Shown here one piece after another: positions 18,583 through 26,956 of a stretch of DNA of 64,000 nucleotides; position 1 is the stretch's first letter, and the number at the start of each line of letters is the position of its first letter. The position numbers and the translations under genes are program-made. The notes under the pieces are model-generated. The model saw only the letters and a list, made by a program, of their open reading frames with translations, did not search any database and had not been told where the DNA came from. The DNA is taken from positions 32,278 through 96,277 of the forward strand of contig JANXTS010000008.1 in the NCBI GenBank assembly GCA_025352265.1, in the 5' to 3' direction. The stretch is from Variovorax sp. GTDB lineage: Bacteria > Pseudomonadota > Gammaproteobacteria > Burkholderiales > Burkholderiaceae_C.

Positions 18583-19281
18583 GTGAACAGCGTTGCCGCA
18601 GAACCCTATGCATGGCCGTACAACGGCGACCTGCGCGCGACCAACACCGCGCTCATCGTCATCGACATGCAGACCGACTTCTGCGGCAAGGGCGGCTATG
18701 TCGATGTGATGGGTTATGACCTGGCGCTGGTGCAGGCGCCCATTGAGCCGATCGCGCGCTTGCTTGCCGGTCTGCGACCGCTCGGCTTTCACATCATCCA
18801 CACGCGCGAAGGCCATCGGCCCGACCTTGCCGACCTGCCTGCGAACAAGCGCTGGCGCTCGCGGCAGATCGGCGCCAACGGTGTCGGCATCGGCGATGAC
18901 GGCCCATGCGGCCGCATCCTGATCCGGGGCGAACCGGGCTGGGAGCTGATCCCCGAGCTGGCGCCGCTGCCGGGCGAAGTGGTCATCGACAAGCCGGGCA
19001 AGGGCGCGTTCTATGCGACCGACCTGGAACTCGTCCTGCGCACCCGTGGCATCGAGAACCTGATCCTCGCCGGCATCACGACCGACGTGTGCGTGCACAC
19101 GACCATGCGCGATGCCAACGACCGCGGCTTCGAGTGCCTGCTGCTGTCCGACTGCACCGCAGCCACGGACCACGGCAACCATCTGGCCGCGCTGAAGATG
19201 ATCACGATGCAGGGCGGCGTGTTCGGTGCACACGCCACGTCGACGGCGTTGATCGACGCGGTCGGCGCACTCGACAACTGA
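18583..19281 (+). CDS. Cysteine hydrolase 1 (isochorismatase fold, biuret-hydrolase-like)
   Basis: 232 residues, starting with GTG immediately after the preceding stop. The Asp-Lys-Cys triad of the isochorismatase-like hydrolases is D28 (IVIDMQTDF), K137 ([13 protein letters not shown]) and C170 ([17 protein letters not shown]). The TTDVCVHTT motif and length resemble biuret hydrolase (BiuH), which turns biuret into allophanate plus ammonia. That fits with atzF nearby and with the known spontaneous decarboxylation of 1-carboxybiuret to biuret. Ureidoacrylate-type and N-carbamoyl hydrolases share the fold, so the substrate is not settled. Confidence 0.82.
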   Translation: MNSVAAEPYAWPYNGDLRATNTALIVIDMQTDFCGKGGYVDVMGYDLALVQAPIEPIARLLAGLRPLGFHIIHTREGHRPDLADLPANKRWRSRQIGANGVGIGDDGPCGRILIRGEPGWELIPELAPLPGEVVIDKPGKGAFYATDLELVLRTRGIENLILAGITTDVCVHTTMRDANDRGFECLLLSDCTAATDHGNHLAALKMITMQGGVFGAHATSTALIDAVGALDN

Positions 19282-19289
19282 AAGACCTC

Positions 19290-20939
19290 ATGGCCGCAAA
19301 GCTCAGTGCCCCCGCAGATATCGCAGCGCGCTCGCACCCTATCGGCGCGCTGCCCGCGGGCACCGGCGCGCTCATGCTCGACACCTACCGGCTGACCAAG
19401 CGCTTTGGCGCCTTCACCGCGATGGACTCGGTGACGATGCACGTGGAGCCCGGCACGGTGCACGCGCTGCTCGGAGAAAACGGCGCAGGCAAGAGCACGC
19501 TGGTGAAGTGCGTGGCGGGCTTCCAGCGCGCCGAAGAAGGCGGCATCCTCATCGACGGCCGGGAACAAGACATCGCCAACCCGATCGTCGCGCGTGCCCT
19601 GGGCATCGGCATGGTGTACCAGCACTTCACGCTGGCACCCGGCATGACGGTCGCTGAAAACCTTTTGTTGGCAGGCGGCAAGACGCCGGCGTTGATCGAC
19701 TGGAAAGCTCAGCGCGCCGACTTAAAGGCATTCCTCGCGACCACGCCTTTCAGCCTCGACCTCGACGTAACGCCAGCGTCGTTGGCGGCAGGAGAAAAGC
19801 AGAAACTCGAACTGTTGAAGCAGTTGTACCTGCGACCCCGCTTGTTGATCCTGGACGAGCCGACCTCGGTGCTGACGCCGCAGGAGGCCGATGAGGTGCT
19901 GGGCCACGTACGTGACTTTGCCAGGAGCGGCATGTGCACCGTGCTCCTCATCACGCACAAGTTTCGCGAAGTGATGGCCTATGCCGACAGCGTGACGGTG
20001 CTGCGCCGAGGCAAGGCGGTGCACCACTGCCGCGTCGACCAGACCAGTCCGGCGCAACTGGCGGCGGCCATGATGGGCGACGCGGGCGAAGGTGTGGCGC
20101 CGCCACCCGAAGGCGATGCACCGGCCGAGCTGAAAGCGGTCGCGCCGACCGGACGCGCACTGCACACGATGAAGGCACTGGCGAGCAACGCTCCGATCGC
20201 CTTGAACGTCGAGAACCTGCAAGCCATGGGTGACCGCGGCACGTTGGCCTTGCACGACTTGAGCCTGTCGGTGCGCTCCGGCGAAATCCTCGGCGTCGCG
20301 GGTGTGTCGGGCAACGGTCAGCGCGAGCTGGTCGAAGCGCTGGTCGGCCAGCGTGCACGGCTGTCGGGCAAGGTCACCGTGATGGGCCAGCCCTACACCG
20401 CCAAGCGCAGCGAGAACCGCGAACTGAAGGTGCGCAGCCTGCCCGAAGAACCGTTGCGCAATGCCTGCGTCGCTGATTTGAGCGTGGCCGAGAACATGGC
20501 ACTGCGCGATTTCGATCAACCGCCGCTGGCACGCGGGGGCCTGCTGAAATTTCCGGTCTGGCGCAGCCGCGCGCGCAAGTGGATCGGCGAGTACGGCGTC
20601 AAGACGCAAGGCGAGGGCGCTTCTATTCGCAGCCTGTCCGGCGGCAACGTGCAGCGCGCCGTGCTGGCGCGCGAACTGGCTGGCGACATCAACGTGCTCA
20701 TCGCTGCCAACCCGGTGTTCGGGCTCGACTTCGCTGCCGTCGCCGAGATCCATGCACGCATCGTGCAGGTGCGCGAGAAGGGCGGTGCGGTGCTGCTCGT
20801 CAGCGAAGACATCGACGAGCTGCTGGAACTGGCCGACCGCATCGTGGTGATGAGCGAAGGCCGCGTTGTCTTCGAGACGCCCGCGGCCACGGCCGAGCGG
20901 CATGTGCTCGGCGCGCACATGGGTGGCGGGCACCACTAA
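19290..20939 (+). CDS. Fused double-domain ABC ATPase for the BMP-type importer
   Basis: 549 residues with two nucleotide-binding domains. Domain 1 has Walker A GENGAGKST, Q-loop MVYQHFTLAPGMTV, Walker B LLILDEPTSVLT and an atypical signature (LAAGEKQKLELLK). Domain 2 has the modified P-loop GVSGNGQRELV and signature LSGGNVQRAVLAREL, with Walker B NVLIAANPVFGLD. This pairing of one canonical and one degenerate site is normal for RbsA/NupO-like ATPases. ATG at 19290 is chosen; the frame is open further upstream only because it runs antisense-free through the hydrolase gene. It completes the importer begun at 14336. Confidence 0.88.
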   Translation: MAAKLSAPADIAARSHPIGALPAGTGALMLDTYRLTKRFGAFTAMDSVTMHVEPGTVHALLGENGAGKSTLVKCVAGFQRAEEGGILIDGREQDIANPIVARALGIGMVYQHFTLAPGMTVAENLLLAGGKTPALIDWKAQRADLKAFLATTPFSLDLDVTPASLAAGEKQKLELLKQLYLRPRLLILDEPTSVLTPQEADEVLGHVRDFARSGMCTVLLITHKFREVMAYADSVTVLRRGKAVHHCRVDQTSPAQLAAAMMGDAGEGVAPPPEGDAPAELKAVAPTGRALHTMKALASNAPIALNVENLQAMGDRGTLALHDLSLSVRSGEILGVAGVSGNGQRELVEALVGQRARLSGKVTVMGQPYTAKRSENRELKVRSLPEEPLRNACVADLSVAENMALRDFDQPPLARGGLLKFPVWRSRARKWIGEYGVKTQGEGASIRSLSGGNVQRAVLARELAGDINVLIAANPVFGLDFAAVAEIHARIVQVREKGGAVLLVSEDIDELLELADRIVVMSEGRVVFETPAATAERHVLGAHMGGGHH

Positions 20940-20957
20940 CCAAGCGAGAAGCACACC

Positions 20958-21632
20958 ATGCGCGTGGAAGCCAACCCCTTCGCCTACGACTTCGACATCG
21001 ACACCACCGCCCTGGTGCTGATCGACATGCAGCGCGATTTCATCGAGCCCGGCGGCTTCGGCGAGACGTTGGGTAACGACGTGGCCTTGCTTGAAGCCAT
21101 CGTGCCCGCGACGCAGACGATGTTGAAAGCCTGGCGCGATGCCGGTGGCCTGGTGGTGCACACGCGCGAGGCACACGAGGCCGACCTGTCGGATTGCCCA
21201 CCGGCCAAGCTCAATCGCGGCACGCCGACCCACCGCATCGGTGACTTAGGGCCGATGGGCCGAATCCTCGTCAAGGGGGAGCCCGGCAACCAGATCGTCG
21301 ACGCGCTGGCGCCGGTCGAGGGCGAGCTGGTCATCGACAAGCCCGGCAAGGGCATGTTCTATGCGACGGGCCTGCATGAGATCCTGCAGAACCGGGGCAT
21401 CACGCACCTGCTTTTCGGAGGCGTGACGACCGAGGTGTGCGTGCAGACCAGCATGCGCGAAGCCAACGACCGCGGCTACGACGGGCTGCTGCTCGAAGAC
21501 TGCACCGAGAGTTACTTCCCGGCGTTCAAGGCGGCGACCATCGACATGATTCGTGCGCAGGGCGCGATTGTGGGCTGGACCGCTCCGAGTCATGCGCTGT
21601 TGGCTGCCTTGCGCGGCACGGGCAGCGACTAG
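20958..21632 (+). CDS. Cysteine hydrolase 2 (isochorismatase fold, biuret-hydrolase-like)
   Basis: 224 residues. Triad D23 ([13 protein letters not shown]), K128 ([13 protein letters not shown]) and C161 ([18 protein letters not shown]), with the same 33-residue Lys-Cys gap as cysteine hydrolase 1. The two proteins share the order GRILxxGEPG...[13 protein letters not shown]...REANDRGY and are clearly paralogous, split by the ATPase gene. One may be the biuret hydrolase and the other may act on a related ureide. It lies 18 bp after the ATPase and 9 bp before the regulator gene. Confidence 0.82.
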   Translation: MRVEANPFAYDFDIDTTALVLIDMQRDFIEPGGFGETLGNDVALLEAIVPATQTMLKAWRDAGGLVVHTREAHEADLSDCPPAKLNRGTPTHRIGDLGPMGRILVKGEPGNQIVDALAPVEGELVIDKPGKGMFYATGLHEILQNRGITHLLFGGVTTEVCVQTSMREANDRGYDGLLLEDCTESYFPAFKAATIDMIRAQGAIVGWTAPSHALLAALRGTGSD

Positions 21633-21641
21633 CATTCAGCG

Positions 21642-22427
21642 GTGCCTACCGTTCGCACCCCCGCCACGCGCGCTGGCCGCCCCATCGGCTCTGCTGCTGC
21701 GGCCTCTGCCGCTGCATCGATACCGGACGCCATCGTCGTTCCCGTTCCGGTGCTGTTTCGCACCCGCGCCGACGAGGTCTATGCGCAGCTGAAGCTCGAC
21801 GTCGCCGAGTTCCGCATGGTGCCCGGCGACCGCTTCACTGAAAACGAGATCAGCGAACGCTTGGGCGTCTCTCGCACGCCCGTACGCCAGGCGCTGTTTC
21901 GCATGCAGCAGGAAGGTTATGTCGAGGTGCTGTTCAGAAGCGGTTGGCGCGTGTTGCCTTTCGACTTCGACCAGTTCGAACAGCTCTACGACCTGCGCAT
22001 GGTGCTGGAGACCACCGCTGCGCATCGCCTGTGCGAGACCGACCGCCACATCGACCGCACCATGCTCGACACGCTGGTCGCCATCTGGCTGGTGCCTGCC
22101 GCGCAACGCAGTACCGACGCGACGCAGGTCGCGCGGTGGGACGAGGAGTTTCATTGCGCGTTGGTCGCTGCCGCCGGCAACAAGGAAATGGCGCGCGTAC
22201 ACCGCGACCTGACCGAGCGCATCCGCATCATTCGCCGACTCGACTTCACCAAGCAGCCGCGCATCGACGCGACCTACGACGAGCACGCCAAGATCCTGAA
22301 AGCCATCCGCGCAAACCGCGGTGATCAGGCCGCGATGCTGTTGCGGGCGCACATCGAGACGAGCCAGGCGGAGGTCCGGAAGATTACGTTGCACCAGGTG
22401 CATCTGGCGCGACATGCGGCTGGGTGA
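21642..22427 (+). CDS. GntR-family transcription regulator with FCD ligand domain
   Basis: 261 residues from a GTG start 9 bp after the previous stop. The winged-helix domain (about residues 45-110) has the GntR signature [32 protein letters not shown]. The FCD domain follows, with the metal-site residues of the family visible in [29 protein letters not shown] and [11 protein letters not shown] regulators usually repress catabolic operons and release DNA on binding a carboxylate-type metabolite, commonly with a metal ion. The matching dyads at 7646 and 14260 are the natural candidate sites. The ligand could be an acidic intermediate such as a carboxylated ureide, by inference. Confidence 0.88.
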   Translation: MPTVRTPATRAGRPIGSAAAASAAASIPDAIVVPVPVLFRTRADEVYAQLKLDVAEFRMVPGDRFTENEISERLGVSRTPVRQALFRMQQEGYVEVLFRSGWRVLPFDFDQFEQLYDLRMVLETTAAHRLCETDRHIDRTMLDTLVAIWLVPAAQRSTDATQVARWDEEFHCALVAAAGNKEMARVHRDLTERIRIIRRLDFTKQPRIDATYDEHAKILKAIRANRGDQAAMLLRAHIETSQAEVRKITLHQVHLARHAAG

Positions 22428-22504
22428 AGTCGCGGCATGAAGGCGCATGGCGTCCCGCGCTGAACGCGCTGCTTTTAGATCGGTTTTTTTCAGGAGCAAA
22501 GACG

Positions 22505-23389
22505 ATGGCGAAAGAGATCTTGTGTGGTTTTGGGGTCGACGTGGACGCCGTGGCCGGTTGGCTGGGGTCGTACGGGGGCGAGGATTCGCCGGACGATATT
22601 TCACGCGGCCTGTTCGCCGGAGAGGTCGGGTCGCCTCGCCTGCTCAAGCTCTTCGAGCGCATGGGTATCAAGACCACCTGGTTCATTCCGGGGCACTCGA
22701 TCGAAACCTTTCCAGCGCAAATGAAGGCGGTGGCCGATGCCGGTCACGAGATCGGTATCCACGGCTATTCGCACGAAAATCCGATCGCCATGACCCCAGG
22801 ACAGGAAGAGGCGGTGCTGGACAAGTGCATCGCGTTGGTCGAGCAACTCTCGGGCCGTCGTCCGACCGGCTATGTCGCGCCGTGGTGGGAGTTTTCCAAA
22901 GTCACCAACGAGTTGCTGGTGAAAAAAGGCATCAAGTACGACCACTCTTTGATGCACAACGATTTTTCGCCCTACTACGTGCGTGTGGGCGATAGCTGGA
23001 CGCCGATCGACTACGGCAAAAAACCCGATGAGTGGATGGTGCCGCTGCAGCGCGGCGTCGAGAGCGACTTGATTGAAATCCCGGCCAACTGGTATCTCGA
23101 CGACCTGCCGCCCATGATGTTTATCAAGAAGTCACCGAACAGCCATGGCTTCGTGAACCCGCGCGACATCGAGCAAATGTGGCGCGACCAATTCGACTGG
23201 GTCTACCGGGAGATGGACTATGCGGTGTTCCCCATCACCATCCACCCCGACGTGGCTGGGCGACCCCAGGTGCTGCTGATGCTCGAGCGTCTGTTTGCCC
23301 ATATCAAGTCGCATCCGGGGGTACGCTTCGTCACTATGGACGAGATGGCCAACGACTTCGCGGCGCGTTGTCCTCGCGTCAAAGCCTGA
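22505..23389 (+). CDS. Polysaccharide-deacetylase-family metalloenzyme, HP0310 / cyclic-imidase-like
   Basis: 294 residues; AGGAG lies 7 nt before the ATG. The sequence is strikingly like the HP0310-type atypical deacetylases, a group close to PuuE allantoinase and to cyclic imide hydrolase. The metal site is readable: D12 ([17 protein letters not shown]), H86 and H90 (HGYSH), followed by [10 protein letters not shown]. Members of this clade act on cyclic imides or N-acetyl sugars. Within an island of ring-opening and amide-cleaving enzymes, hydrolysis of a cyclic imide or ureide is more likely than peptidoglycan deacetylation, and no signal peptide is present. It requires a divalent metal, and a CobW metallochaperone-type GTPase follows. 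Confidence 0.8.
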   Translation: MAKEILCGFGVDVDAVAGWLGSYGGEDSPDDISRGLFAGEVGSPRLLKLFERMGIKTTWFIPGHSIETFPAQMKAVADAGHEIGIHGYSHENPIAMTPGQEEAVLDKCIALVEQLSGRRPTGYVAPWWEFSKVTNELLVKKGIKYDHSLMHNDFSPYYVRVGDSWTPIDYGKKPDEWMVPLQRGVESDLIEIPANWYLDDLPPMMFIKKSPNSHGFVNPRDIEQMWRDQFDWVYREMDYAVFPITIHPDVAGRPQVLLMLERLFAHIKSHPGVRFVTMDEMANDFAARCPRVKA

Positions 23390-23401
23390 GCCCCTGGCAG
23401 C

Positions 23402-23710
23402 ATGTGCGGCATCTGCGGCTCGCTCGGCGGCGAGGAACACTGGAGCAGCGGCGCGGGCCGCATTCAAGGCGCATCGGTGCCGACACGCCGGGCCGAGCGC
23501 GCCAAACGTATCCGGGTCATCAACCGGGTGCTGTCCGCCGCCCGTGTCACCGTGAGCGACTGGCAAGGGCGTTTTTATCTGGTGGCTGGCCCGACCGGCA
23601 AGCAACAGGTGGTCGATAGCCTCCCCCATATCTGGCAGGCTGTGCAAGAGGTGACCGGGCGTGGAGTGGACCCGCTGGCGCAGGCCGACAGAGTGAATGT
23701 CGGCTCATGA
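23402..23710 (+). CDS. Unknown 102-residue protein coupled to CobW GTPase
   Basis: I do not recognise this protein. It begins MCGICGSLGGEE, so Cys2 and Cys5 form a CxxC-like pair at the extreme N-terminus. The start also looks like the MCGI opening of class II glutamine amidotransferases, but the rest does not follow that fold. The centre is basic (RRAERAKRIRVINRVLSAARV), then DWQGRFYLVAGPTGKQQVV and a helical tail. It starts 12 bp after the imidase-like gene and overlaps the CobW gene by ATGA. The operon position argues for a real protein, perhaps a metal-binding adaptor; that role is a guess. Confidence 0.65.
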   Translation: MCGICGSLGGEEHWSSGAGRIQGASVPTRRAERAKRIRVINRVLSAARVTVSDWQGRFYLVAGPTGKQQVVDSLPHIWQAVQEVTGRGVDPLAQADRVNVGS

Positions 23711-24732
23711 GCGAACGCATTCCTGTCAATGTGCTGACCGGGTTTTTAGGCTCAGGCAAGACCAGCCTGCTGAACCGGCTGCTGCGCGAGCCCTTGTTCA
23801 ATAACTGCGCCGTGTTGATCAACGAGTTCGGTGACATCGGCATCGACCACCATTTGGTCGACCGGGTCGACGGCGACATCGTCTTGCTGCAGTCGGGTTG
23901 CATTTGCTGCACCGTTCGTGGTGACCTGGCGAGCGCCATGCGTGACCTGTACGAGCGCCGAGAGCGCGGCGAAATCCCCGCCTTTGTGCGGCTGATCATC
24001 GAGACCACCGGCCTGGCCGACCCGGTGCCGGTGCTCGCCACGGTGATGTATGACCGGGTGTTGCAGCACCACTTCCGCGTCGGCAATGTGATCACCACGG
24101 TGGATGCCGTGCACGGCGCCAGCAATCTGGCGCAGTACCCCGAGTGCCAGAAGCAGGTGGCGCTGGCCGACCGCCTGGTGCTCACCAAGCTCGACATCGC
24201 TGACCCGGCGTTGCTGCCTGCGCTGCACCAGCAGCTGGCCCACGCCAACCCGAGCGCGCCGTGTCTGGCGCTCGATGCGAAGCAAGTGGATGCGCGCGCC
24301 ATCCTGGGCGCCGATATTTTCGATGTGGGTGGCAAGACCGATGATGTCGCCCACTGGTTGCAAGCCACCCGCCAACGCAACTATCTCGCGCTGGCCACGA
24401 CCCGAATCCCAGACGCCAATGTGCACCGCGATATCGTGGCCTTTGCGTTGGACTTGCCCGAGACCGTCGATTGGACTGTTTTCAGCGTCTGGTTGTCGCT
24501 GCTGTTGCATGCCCATGGCGCGCAGGTGCTGCGCGTCAAAGGCTTGCTGAACGTGGAAGGGGCCGAGGCGCCGGTGGTGGTCCATGGCGTGCAACAGTTA
24601 ATGCACCCGCCAACCCACCTTGAGCGTTGGCCCAGCGACGACCACCGATCGCGGCTGATCGTGATCGTGCGCGGCCTTAAACCCCAACGCGTCCAGGATT
24701 CGCTGACCCGATACCTGGGCGATTGCGGCTGA
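23707..24732 (+). CDS. CobW/COG0523-family GTPase (putative metallochaperone)
   Basis: 341 residues. Walker A GFLGSGKTSLLNRLL (residues 12 on), the invariant metal motif GCICC (C65-x-C67-C68) in LQSGCICCTVRGDL, a Walker B-type ETTGLADP and the G4 motif LTKLD. The CobW C-terminal domain lies at about residues 235-335 (TVFSVWLSLLLHAHGAQVLRVKGLLN). COG0523 proteins bind Zn or Co at the CxCC motif and deliver metal to client enzymes. The neighbours include two probable metal hydrolases (the imidase-like enzyme upstream and the amidohydrolase at 26957), which are the obvious clients. Translation is coupled to the unknown small protein. Confidence 0.87.
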   Translation: MSERIPVNVLTGFLGSGKTSLLNRLLREPLFNNCAVLINEFGDIGIDHHLVDRVDGDIVLLQSGCICCTVRGDLASAMRDLYERRERGEIPAFVRLIIETTGLADPVPVLATVMYDRVLQHHFRVGNVITTVDAVHGASNLAQYPECQKQVALADRLVLTKLDIADPALLPALHQQLAHANPSAPCLALDAKQVDARAILGADIFDVGGKTDDVAHWLQATRQRNYLALATTRIPDANVHRDIVAFALDLPETVDWTVFSVWLSLLLHAHGAQVLRVKGLLNVEGAEAPVVVHGVQQLMHPPTHLERWPSDDHRSRLIVIVRGLKPQRVQDSLTRYLGDCG

Positions 24733-24824
24733 ATTGCGGCACTGGCATGACCCCAGGTTTTGCAGCGTCCTCGATGACGCCGACCACCATCGCTGTGTGG
24801 CACGGCGGGTGCGTGTGAAAGAGC

Positions 24825-25661
24825 ATGAAACCCTCATCGCGCACCTCACGCCCCAAGATGGCGCCGAACCTGCCCGAAACGGTGGCGTTCGGCCCCGTCA
24901 TGCACAACGCGTGGCAGCTGCAGCCCGATCGCATCAGCTTCGTGCGCAAGCCGCTCGCCCCGCGGCCGTTGCTGATCGAAGCCACCCCGCAGCCGGTCGA
25001 GATCGACATGGCCCGCAGCGCCGTCGTCGTTGTCGATATGCAAAACGATTTCTGTCACGCCGAAGGCTGGTTCGCCCAGAAGGGCATCGCCATCAAGGCG
25101 GCGCGCAAGCCGATTCCCGTGCTTCAAGACCTGTTGCCGAAGTGGCGCGACGCGGGCGGCGCGGTCGTGTGGCTCAACTGGGGCATTCGTGCCGACAAGC
25201 GCAACCTGAGCCCGACGGTGCAGTTCAAGGGCAAGCGGACTGCCGATGCGGTAGGTTATGCCGAGCACTCGCCCATCGAGCACGGTGCGTCGCTAGTGCA
25301 GGGCTCGTGGGGCGCACAAGTGGTCGACGAGCTCGAAGTCGCTCCAACCGACATCACCGTGCACAAGCACCGCCTGAGCGGCTTCTGGGACAACGAGTTC
25401 GACAGCGTGCTGCGCCAGCAAGGCATTACCACGCTGCTGTTTGCCGGCATCAATACCGACCGCTGCGTGTTCTCGACGCTGCAAGACGGCGCGTTTCTCG
25501 GCTACGACTGCGTGCTGCTTGAAGACGCCTGCAGCACGCCGTCGCCCGCTTTCGTCACCAAGGGCGTGCTGTACATCGTCGAGCTGCTGCACGGCTTCGT
25601 CTGCACCGCCGCCGCATTGCGGCTTTCTCTTTCCGTTTCACTACGTTCTTCCAGGTCTTAG
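24825..25661 (+). CDS. Cysteine hydrolase 3 (isochorismatase fold)
   Basis: 278 residues from ATG 24825 (weak GAAAGAG upstream); an in-frame ATG at 24858 is an equally possible start. Triad D71 (VVVDMQNDFCHAEGW), K181 (ITVHKHRLSGFWDNEF) and C214 (AGINTDRCVFSTLQDGAF), Lys-Cys gap again 33. It differs from the other two paralogues: it has an N-terminal extension of about 60 residues and NTDRCVFS rather than TT[DE]VCV, so it belongs to another branch, closer to ureidoacrylate/N-carbamoyl-type hydrolases. The last 15 or so residues (LRLSLSVSLRSSRS) look non-native, as if the C-terminus had been altered by a junction. It sits directly before the ring-opening amidohydrolase. Confidence 0.78.
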   Translation: MKPSSRTSRPKMAPNLPETVAFGPVMHNAWQLQPDRISFVRKPLAPRPLLIEATPQPVEIDMARSAVVVVDMQNDFCHAEGWFAQKGIAIKAARKPIPVLQDLLPKWRDAGGAVVWLNWGIRADKRNLSPTVQFKGKRTADAVGYAEHSPIEHGASLVQGSWGAQVVDELEVAPTDITVHKHRLSGFWDNEFDSVLRQQGITTLLFAGINTDRCVFSTLQDGAFLGYDCVLLEDACSTPSPAFVTKGVLYIVELLHGFVCTAAALRLSLSVSLRSSRS

Positions 25662-25671
25662 GAGTCCTCCC

Positions 25672-25722
25672 GTGTCGTTTGCACAGCTTTTTTCCACCTC
25701 CGCCAAGATTGCCAAGGCATGA
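25672..25722 (+). CDS. 16-codon mini-ORF, translationally coupled to the AtzD-like gene
   Basis: GTG start preceded by AGGAG (8 nt), encoding VSFAQLFSTSAKIAKA, with a stop that overlaps the ATG of the ring-opening amidohydrolase (ATGA). It could be a coupling leader peptide or the remains of a deleted gene whose two ends have been joined. Expression is unproven; the good ribosome site and overlap are the only evidence. Confidence 0.35.
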   Translation: MSFAQLFSTSAKIAKA

Positions 25723-26873
25723 GTGGCGCAGGTACCCCGCAAAAGGTCGATGTCTTCTGCGTGCCGTGTCGCGAGCCGGGCGACTTGAGCGGCGTGCAGG
25801 CGCTGGTCGATGCCGGTCGGCTCGACCCGCGCAGCATCGTCGCGGTCATGGGCAAGACCGAAGGCAACGGCTGCGTCAACGACTTCACGCGCGACTTCGC
25901 GGCGACGGCCTGGTGCCATTGGCTGGCACCGCATTTCGACTGCACGGCCGAAGCGGTGCATGCGCGCGTCGCGCTGGTGATGTCGGGTGGCACCGAGGGC
26001 GTGCTGTCGCCGCATTTCACCGTGTTCACGCGCGAGCCGGCAGGCAGCGCGCCGGCACATGACGACAAGCGGCTGGTGGTCGGGATCGCCCATACCCGTG
26101 CCTTCGCGCCCGAAGAAATCGGTCGCATGTCGCAGGTGAATGCGACGGCCGACGCCGTACGCGAAGCCATGCGCGATGCTGGCATCGTGGACGCTGCCGA
26201 CGTGCATTTCGTGCAGGTCAAATGCCCGCTGCTGACCTCGGCCAAGGTCAACGCTGCCAGGCAGCGTGGCGCCCACACGGCGACCACCGACAGCTACGAA
26301 TCGATGGCGTTCTCGCGTGGCGCGTCGGCGCTCGGCGTCGGCCTTGCGTTGCAAGAAATCGACGTCGGCGCGGTCACCGATGCGTCTGTGTTGCACGACA
26401 CTGCGCTGTATTCCGCGCGAGCCTCCTGCTCGGCCGGCATCGAGCTCGAAGGCAACGTGGTGATCGTGCTCGGCGAAGCGACCGGCAGCGCCTCGCAATT
26501 GCGCATCGCCCACACGGTGATGCGCGATGCCATCGATGCAGCGAGCGTTCGCCACTTGTTGCGCGATGCATTTGGTCTCGATGCCGATCGCGATGCCGCG
26601 GTCATAGCGTCGCTGCTGGTCAACCTGCTAGCCAAGGCCGAGGTCGCGCCGGAGGGCACGGTGCGCGGCGCGCGCCACACGATGCTGAACGACTCCGACA
26701 TCAACGCGACGCGGCATGCGCGCGCTGCGGTCGGCGGCGTGCTGGCCTCCGTCGTCGGGCGTACGTCGCTCTACGTTTCGGGCGGCGCTGAACACCAGGG
26801 GCCGCCCGGCGGCGGACCGGTCGCGGTCATCCTGCGGATGGACGCGACCATGCGCTACGACGGCGGCACCTGA
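25719..26873 (+). CDS. atzD: Ring-opening amidohydrolase, cyanuric acid amidohydrolase/barbiturase family (AtzD-like)
   Basis: 384 residues. This family opens cyanuric acid (to 1-carboxybiuret) or barbiturate (to ureidomalonate). It is built from three structurally similar units, each giving a Ser-Lys pair, and all three pairs can be placed: K46 (VMGKTEGNG) with S89 (VMSGGTEGVLSPH), K168 (VQVKCPLLT) with S238 (ASCSAGIELEGN), and K306 (LLAKAEVAPEGTVRGARH) with S354 (YVSGGAEHQGPPGGGP). From memory the motifs track the AtzD/TrzD cyanuric acid branch closely (EEIGR, TTDSYESM, HTMLNDSDIN), and the presence of atzEGH and atzF homologues supports cyanuric acid. Barbiturase cannot be excluded without a tree. 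There is no good ribosome site of its own; translation probably depends on the mini-ORF or upstream coupling. Confidence 0.85.
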   Translation: MSGAGTPQKVDVFCVPCREPGDLSGVQALVDAGRLDPRSIVAVMGKTEGNGCVNDFTRDFAATAWCHWLAPHFDCTAEAVHARVALVMSGGTEGVLSPHFTVFTREPAGSAPAHDDKRLVVGIAHTRAFAPEEIGRMSQVNATADAVREAMRDAGIVDAADVHFVQVKCPLLTSAKVNAARQRGAHTATTDSYESMAFSRGASALGVGLALQEIDVGAVTDASVLHDTALYSARASCSAGIELEGNVVIVLGEATGSASQLRIAHTVMRDAIDAASVRHLLRDAFGLDADRDAAVIASLLVNLLAKAEVAPEGTVRGARHTMLNDSDINATRHARAAVGGVLASVVGRTSLYVSGGAEHQGPPGGGPVAVILRMDATMRYDGGT

Positions 26874-26902
26874 CCGCGATGGTGAGCCGCATTTTTTCCG
26901 GT

Positions 26903-26921
26903 GGTGGTCAAACTGACCACC
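26903..26921. promoter_or_regulatory. Perfect inverted repeat GGTGGTCA-AAC-TGACCACC, operator-like
   Basis: Eight-bp arms around a 3-nt centre, 35 bp before the start of the amidohydrolase gene, in the only sizeable gap (83 bp) of this stretch. There is no following T-run, so it is not a standard terminator. The inner TGGTCA/TGACCA arms resemble operators of GntR-type regulators, but the sequence differs from the two TCTTGT sites. Confidence 0.45.
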
Positions 26922-26956
26922 CGATCGCAGGCCTCAAGGCTCGGACTCGCATCTAG

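Noticed and set aside
17422..19233. 603-residue minus-strand frame across the permease, nitrilase and hydrolase genes
   Set aside because: It spans three well-recognised plus-strand genes and gaps, with no family motif; a high-GC shadow.
23402..23710. Class II glutamine amidotransferase
   Set aside because: Only the MCGI opening fits; the protein is 102 residues and lacks the other conserved segments of that fold.
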